This document shows, piece after piece, positions 60,589 to 64,000 of a stretch of DNA of 64,000 bases. The stretch's first letter is position 1, and the number at the start of each line of letters is the position of its first letter. The translations under genes were made by a program, and so were the position numbers. The DNA is from Lactonifactor longoviformis DSM 17459 (GTDB lineage Bacteria > Bacillota > Clostridia > Lachnospirales > Lachnospiraceae): the NCBI RefSeq assembly GCF_900129135.1, contig NZ_FQVI01000022.1, positions 1 through 64,000 of the forward strand, given 5' to 3'. The notes below the pieces were generated by a model. The model saw nothing but the letters and a program-made list of their open reading frames with translations. It ran no database searches and was not told the DNA's origin.

Positions 60589-60649
60589 AAAGATAGCTGT
60601 GCATGATGTGGGACCTTATAGCGGAATACGCTGTAAAGGAGATATGCAT

Positions 60650-61300
60650 ATGTTAAGTAATAAAATATTACCAATATACTTTTTGGTATTATTGTGGCTG
60701 TTATGCCAGGTATTATGTGCCTGTGGACAAAAAGCACCGGAAGTGCAGTTTGGACACGCCGAAGAGGAGGGCGTCCGGGGAGAGGATGGGCAGGATAACT
60801 CCCAGACAGAGACAAAAGAACAATCAAAAGAAGCAGAAGAAAAGCCGCCTGAGATCTGTATCTATATATGCGGAGCTGTAAACCAGCCGGGTGTGTATCA
60901 TCTGAATGCGGGAGCGCGTGTCTATGAGGCTGTAAGTGCAGCGGGAGGATTTACGGAAGACGCGGACGAAACGTATGTAAATCAGGCAGCTGCCATGGAA
61001 GATGGAACGCAGATTCGGATCTACACCAGAGAAGAAGCACAGGAAAAAAGAGACCATGGGGAAGAAATTCCTCAGGCAGAAGAACGTCCGGATAATCCTT
61101 CGGGAGATGGAAAGGTGAATCTGAATACAGCTACTGCTGAAGAACTTCAGACACTTCCGGGAATCGGGGAAGTAAAAGCCTCATCCATCATAGAGTACAG
61201 GGAAACTCACGGCAGATTTACCTCTATTGAGGAGCTGCAGGAAATTTCAGGGATAAAGGGCAAGGTTTTTCAGAAAATTGCGGATTTGATTACCATTTAA
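60650..61300 (+). CDS. comEA: ComEA-type DNA-binding competence protein
   Basis: The 216-residue protein has an N-terminal membrane helix ending in a lipobox-like LCAC, a charged linker, an SLBB domain (CIYICGAVNQPGVYHLNAGA) and a C-terminal helix-hairpin-helix pair (KVNLNTATAEELQTLPGIG; LQEISGIKGKVFQKI). It binds incoming double-stranded DNA outside the membrane. comEB/comEC are not adjacent. AAAGGAG lies seven bases before the ATG. Confidence 0.88.
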   Translation: MLSNKILPIYFLVLLWLLCQVLCACGQKAPEVQFGHAEEEGVRGEDGQDNSQTETKEQSKEAEEKPPEICIYICGAVNQPGVYHLNAGARVYEAVSAAGGFTEDADETYVNQAAAMEDGTQIRIYTREEAQEKRDHGEEIPQAEERPDNPSGDGKVNLNTATAEELQTLPGIGEVKASSIIEYRETHGRFTSIEELQEISGIKGKVFQKIADLITI

Positions 61301-61315
61301 TATGAGGAGAAAATA

Positions 61316-62008
61316 ATGAGTAAAAAGGTATTAGTCGTTGATGATGAAAAACTGATTGTAAAGGGAATCCGTTTCAGCCTGGAACAGGATGGTATGAGTG
61401 TTGAGTGCGCGTACGACGGAGAAGAGGCTTTGAATATGGCAAAGGATAACGAATATGATATAATTTTGCTGGATATTATGCTGCCTAAGCTGACGGGCCT
61501 GGAGGTATGCCAGCAAATCCGTGAGTTCTCCAATGTCCCAATCGTTATGCTTACCGCCAAAGGTGAGGATATGGACAAGATTCTGGGGCTGGAGTATGGT
61601 GCGGATGATTATATTACAAAGCCCTTTAATATTCTGGAAGTAAAAGCCAGGATTAAAGCAATCATGCGCCGTACCAAAAAGCAGGAACAGGAAGATGAAA
61701 AGTCAAAAATGATTACGGTTGGGGAACTAAAGCTGGACTGTGAGGGCAGACGTGTTTTTATCAGCGGAAAGGAAATTAATCTTACAGCCAAAGAGTTTGA
61801 TGTCCTTGAGCTGCTGGTGCATAATCCTAACAAGGTTTACAGCCGGGAAAGCCTTTTGAATATAGTGTGGGGATATGAATATCCCGGAGATGTCAGAACC
61901 GTGGATGTACATATCAGAAGACTTCGTGAAAAAATCGAAGAAAATCCAAGTGAACCAAGATATGTCCATACCAAATGGGGTGTTGGATATTATTTCCAAG
62001 TATCGTAA
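61316..62008 (+). CDS. OmpR/PhoB-family response regulator
   Basis: The 230-residue protein has a receiver domain (VVDDEK, phospho-acceptor Asp in IILLDIMLPKL, Thr in VMLTAKGE, Lys in YITKPFN) and a winged helix (EINLTAKEFDVLELLVHNPN, VDVHIRRLREKIEENP) ending WGVGYYF. It is of the WalR/PhoP type. It is followed by its kinase gene and a GerM lipoprotein, suggesting envelope control. GAGGAGAAAATA precedes the ATG. Confidence 0.92.
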   Translation: MSKKVLVVDDEKLIVKGIRFSLEQDGMSVECAYDGEEALNMAKDNEYDIILLDIMLPKLTGLEVCQQIREFSNVPIVMLTAKGEDMDKILGLEYGADDYITKPFNILEVKARIKAIMRRTKKQEQEDEKSKMITVGELKLDCEGRRVFISGKEINLTAKEFDVLELLVHNPNKVYSRESLLNIVWGYEYPGDVRTVDVHIRRLREKIEENPSEPRYVHTKWGVGYYFQVS

Positions 62009-63510
62009 AAAGTGAGTATCTGGATGGCCCTGAAGCAGTTTGCATCAGGGCTGTTCTGAGTAAAGGGGAGTCGATAGCTATAATCAATTTAAAAAGAAAG
62101 TTTACATTTTTTAAAAGTCTCAGATTCCGGATTATGATTATCCTGGTCGTAATCGGTATAGTCCCCAGCGTGATTATTGAAAACGGACTTGTAAAAAGCT
62201 ATGAAAACCGGGCTGTGTCGCTGCGAAGTATCAATGTTAAAAATCAGTGCGATATTCTGTGCAATCAGCTGGCCAGTGAAGATTATCTGAATCACACGGA
62301 TTCAGAGGTAAGCAACAGTGCTATGTCAATGTTGTCCACCGTTTACAGCGGCAGGATTCTGGTAATTAATGATGAGTTTAAGATTATTAAAGATACGTAT
62401 AATCTGGACGAGGGGAAATATGCGTTATCAGAGGAAGTGATTGACTGCTTCAACGGCAATAATACCACTCACTATGACAACAAGAACGCCTATATTGAGC
62501 TGACCTCTCCCATACAGAATCTTGAGACGAAAAAGGTGATGGGTGTGATGCTTATCAGCAGTTCTACCAGTGAGATTGAGGGAAACATTGATGTACTTGA
62601 GCAGAAGGGGGCACTTCTCCTTTTGGTAATCTGTATTCTGGTCCTGGTTTTTGGCTATATTCTGGCGGGAATTCTGGTAAAGCCTTTTGCGAGAGTAACC
62701 CGTTCTATAGAGGATCTGACAGACGGATACCTGGACGAGGAGATCTCTGTTCCGGATTATACAGAGACAGAATTAATTACAAATGCGTTTAATAAGATGC
62801 TGGGAAGAATGAAAGTACTGGATGAGTCCAGACAGGAATTTGTCTCTAATGTATCCCATGAGCTGAAGACGCCGCTGACTTCTATGAAGGTGCTGGCAGA
62901 TTCCCTGGTTGGACAGGAAAATGTACCTATTGAGCTATACCAGGAATTCATGCAGGATATCACCCTGGAGATAGACCGGGAAAATAAAATCATTACAGAT
63001 CTTCTGGAACTGGTGAAGCTGGATAAAAAAGCATCTGAGCTTCATATAGAGCTGGTCAACATCAACGATCTGCTGGAGGTAATACTGAAACGCCTGCAGC
63101 CTATTGCAGCCAAAAAGAATATTGAATTGATCCTGGACAGTTTCCGCCCTGTGAATGCAGAGATTGATGAGACAAAGCTTACTCTGGCACTGTCCAATCT
63201 GGTGGAGAATGCTATCAAATATAATGTAGAAGACGGATGGGTAAGGGTGTCCCTCAATGCAGACCATAAATATTTCTATGTGACTGTGGCAGATTCCGGT
63301 ATGGGAATTCCGGAAGAGTCTCTGGATCGTATTTTTGAACGATTTTACCGGGTGGATAAGTCTCACTCCAGAGAAATCGGTGGTACAGGGCTGGGGCTTG
63401 CTATTACAAGGAATGCCATTGTAATGCACCGCGGCGCTATAAAAGTATACAGCAAAGAAAAAGAAGGAACGACATTCTCCGTTCGTATTCCTCTGATTCA
63501 TATTTCTTAG
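61975..63510 (+). CDS. sensor histidine kinase with HAMP domain; start uncertain
   Basis: The kinase has a membrane helix (FRIMIILVVIGIVPSVII), an extracellular sensor of about 140 residues, a second helix (LLLLVICILVLVFGYILAGI), HAMP, HisKA with VSNVSHELKTPLTSM and HATPase with LVENAIKYN and GGTGLGLAI. The only in-frame ATG before the first helix is at 61975, inside the regulator gene, and would add about 35 odd residues. The good ribosome site AAAGGGGAG (62062-62070) instead points to a start near 62080, where the in-frame codon is ATA. A hairpin (GCCCTGA/TCAGGGC) lies just before it. Confidence 0.85.
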   Translation: MGCWILFPSIVKSEYLDGPEAVCIRAVLSKGESIAIINLKRKFTFFKSLRFRIMIILVVIGIVPSVIIENGLVKSYENRAVSLRSINVKNQCDILCNQLASEDYLNHTDSEVSNSAMSMLSTVYSGRILVINDEFKIIKDTYNLDEGKYALSEEVIDCFNGNNTTHYDNKNAYIELTSPIQNLETKKVMGVMLISSSTSEIEGNIDVLEQKGALLLLVICILVLVFGYILAGILVKPFARVTRSIEDLTDGYLDEEISVPDYTETELITNAFNKMLGRMKVLDESRQEFVSNVSHELKTPLTSMKVLADSLVGQENVPIELYQEFMQDITLEIDRENKIITDLLELVKLDKKASELHIELVNINDLLEVILKRLQPIAAKKNIELILDSFRPVNAEIDETKLTLALSNLVENAIKYNVEDGWVRVSLNADHKYFYVTVADSGMGIPEESLDRIFERFYRVDKSHSREIGGTGLGLAITRNAIVMHRGAIKVYSKEKEGTTFSVRIPLIHIS

Positions 63511-63522
63511 GAGGTGAACGAG

Positions 63523-64000
63523 TTGAAAAAACAGTGGAAATATTTCGTAATCATAGGGATGGCTTTCCTTCTTGGCGGCTGCGAAAACAAAACAGTGGAA
63601 AAATCATCGGAGTATCATAAATACTATGTCAATGCAGAGGAAACCGGAATTATCACAAAGAATTATGTCCCGGAGGAGAGAAAGACAGAGAGTATGATAC
63701 AGGAAATGGCGGAACTGGTACAGGAGGAAGTGACGGACGAAACGTATAAAAGTATTCTTCCTAAGTCGGTGAAGCTCAAGGATTATACCTTTGATAACAC
63801 CATCCTGACAGTGAACTTTTCAGAAGAATACAATGAGCTGTCAAACACGCGGGAGATATTAGCCCGTGCAGGAATTGTAAAATCATTTATACAAATTCCG
63901 GGTGTCACAGGAGTACAGTTTCTAATTGAGGGGGAACCGGCTGAGGATAACAGCGGGAACCCTTTGGGAACAATGGATGGGGATACCTTTGTGGAAAATG
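63523..64000 (+). CDS. GerM-domain lipoprotein (partial, runs off the window)
   Basis: The frame starts with TTG at 63523 behind AGGAGGTGAACGAG and stays open to the window end (159 codons). It has a signal peptide with lipobox LLGGC (Cys about residue 20), a first region with EETGIITKNYVP, and a GerMN domain (VKLKDYTFDNTILTVNFSEE; LARAGIVKSFIQIPGVTGVQ). GerM-type proteins are linked to spore germination and cell wall functions. It is the third gene after the two-component pair, as is common in Clostridia. Confidence 0.88.
   Translation, partial: MKKQWKYFVIIGMAFLLGGCENKTVEKSSEYHKYYVNAEETGIITKNYVPEERKTESMIQEMAELVQEEVTDETYKSILPKSVKLKDYTFDNTILTVNFSEEYNELSNTREILARAGIVKSFIQIPGVTGVQFLIEGEPAEDNSGNPLGTMDGDTFVEN

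Overview
The window looks like a chromosome segment of a Gram-positive anaerobe of the Lachnospiraceae (Clostridia, cluster XIVa). The evidence is a class III anaerobic ribonucleotide reductase, the rho-rpmE-DUF1385-prmC-prfA gene order, strong AGGAGG-type ribosome binding sites, a strong plus-strand bias, many lipoproteins with classical lipoboxes, and tRNA runs after a 23S rRNA. The family assignment is inference from gene content; no database was searched.

Layout. Positions 1-1140 hold the 3' end of a 23S rRNA gene and seven tRNAs, with no 5S gene between them. From 1.2 to 10 kb: a half-size DUF4317 protein with an sce7726-type nuclease-like protein, a lipoprotein behind TACANNTGTA operator boxes, a 2-hydroxyacid dehydrogenase, and a two-component system with an ABC exporter and a BceR-type box. 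From 10 to 18 kb: a minus-strand vitamin B6 salvage group (pyridoxal kinase, ECF S component, small radical SAM protein), a Fic protein lacking its catalytic His, a NUDIX hydrolase, a GNAT, a Cys/His-rich DnaJ, a cytidylate-kinase-like protein and a HAAS-type protein. From 18 to 25.7 kb: an Asn/Ser/Gln-rich small protein, a housekeeping operon (rhodanese, two phosphoesterases, an RNA methyltransferase, XTP/dITP pyrophosphatase), a second set of seven tRNAs, a ROK regulator and a polyol-type dehydrogenase. From 25.8 to 34.1 kb: rho, rpmE, DUF1385, prmC, prfA, a sugar-nucleotide transferase, glmM and a TPR lipoprotein. From 34.2 to 38.7 kb: an IS3-family element sitting in the loop of a terminator, then a Zur-like regulator with a zinc ABC importer. 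From 38.7 to 47.4 kb: an AraC-controlled carbohydrate operon (ABC importer, two TIM-barrel isomerase-like enzymes, a Gfo/Idh/MocA dehydrogenase, a GH32 fructosidase). From 47.4 to 64 kb: a MATE transporter, hflX, nrdD with a fused redoxin domain and NrdR boxes, a divergent arginine regulon (argG / argCJBD), a gene-free stretch with two large palindromic elements, a YdcZ-type transporter, comEA, a two-component system and a truncated GerM lipoprotein.

How it fits together. Most of the window is housekeeping. The accessory parts are the exporter with its own two-component system, the glycoside operon, the IS and the palindromic DNA at 59.3-60.0 kb. The most unusual non-coding signal is a 319-bp cloverleaf-forming inverted repeat (59325-59643). 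Every transition difference between its arms is a G-U pair if read from the minus strand and an A-C mismatch on the plus strand, which points to a structured minus-strand RNA or single-stranded DNA element. The glycoside operon has the enzyme set expected for a 3-keto (oxidation, elimination, hydration) route combined with a fructosidase.
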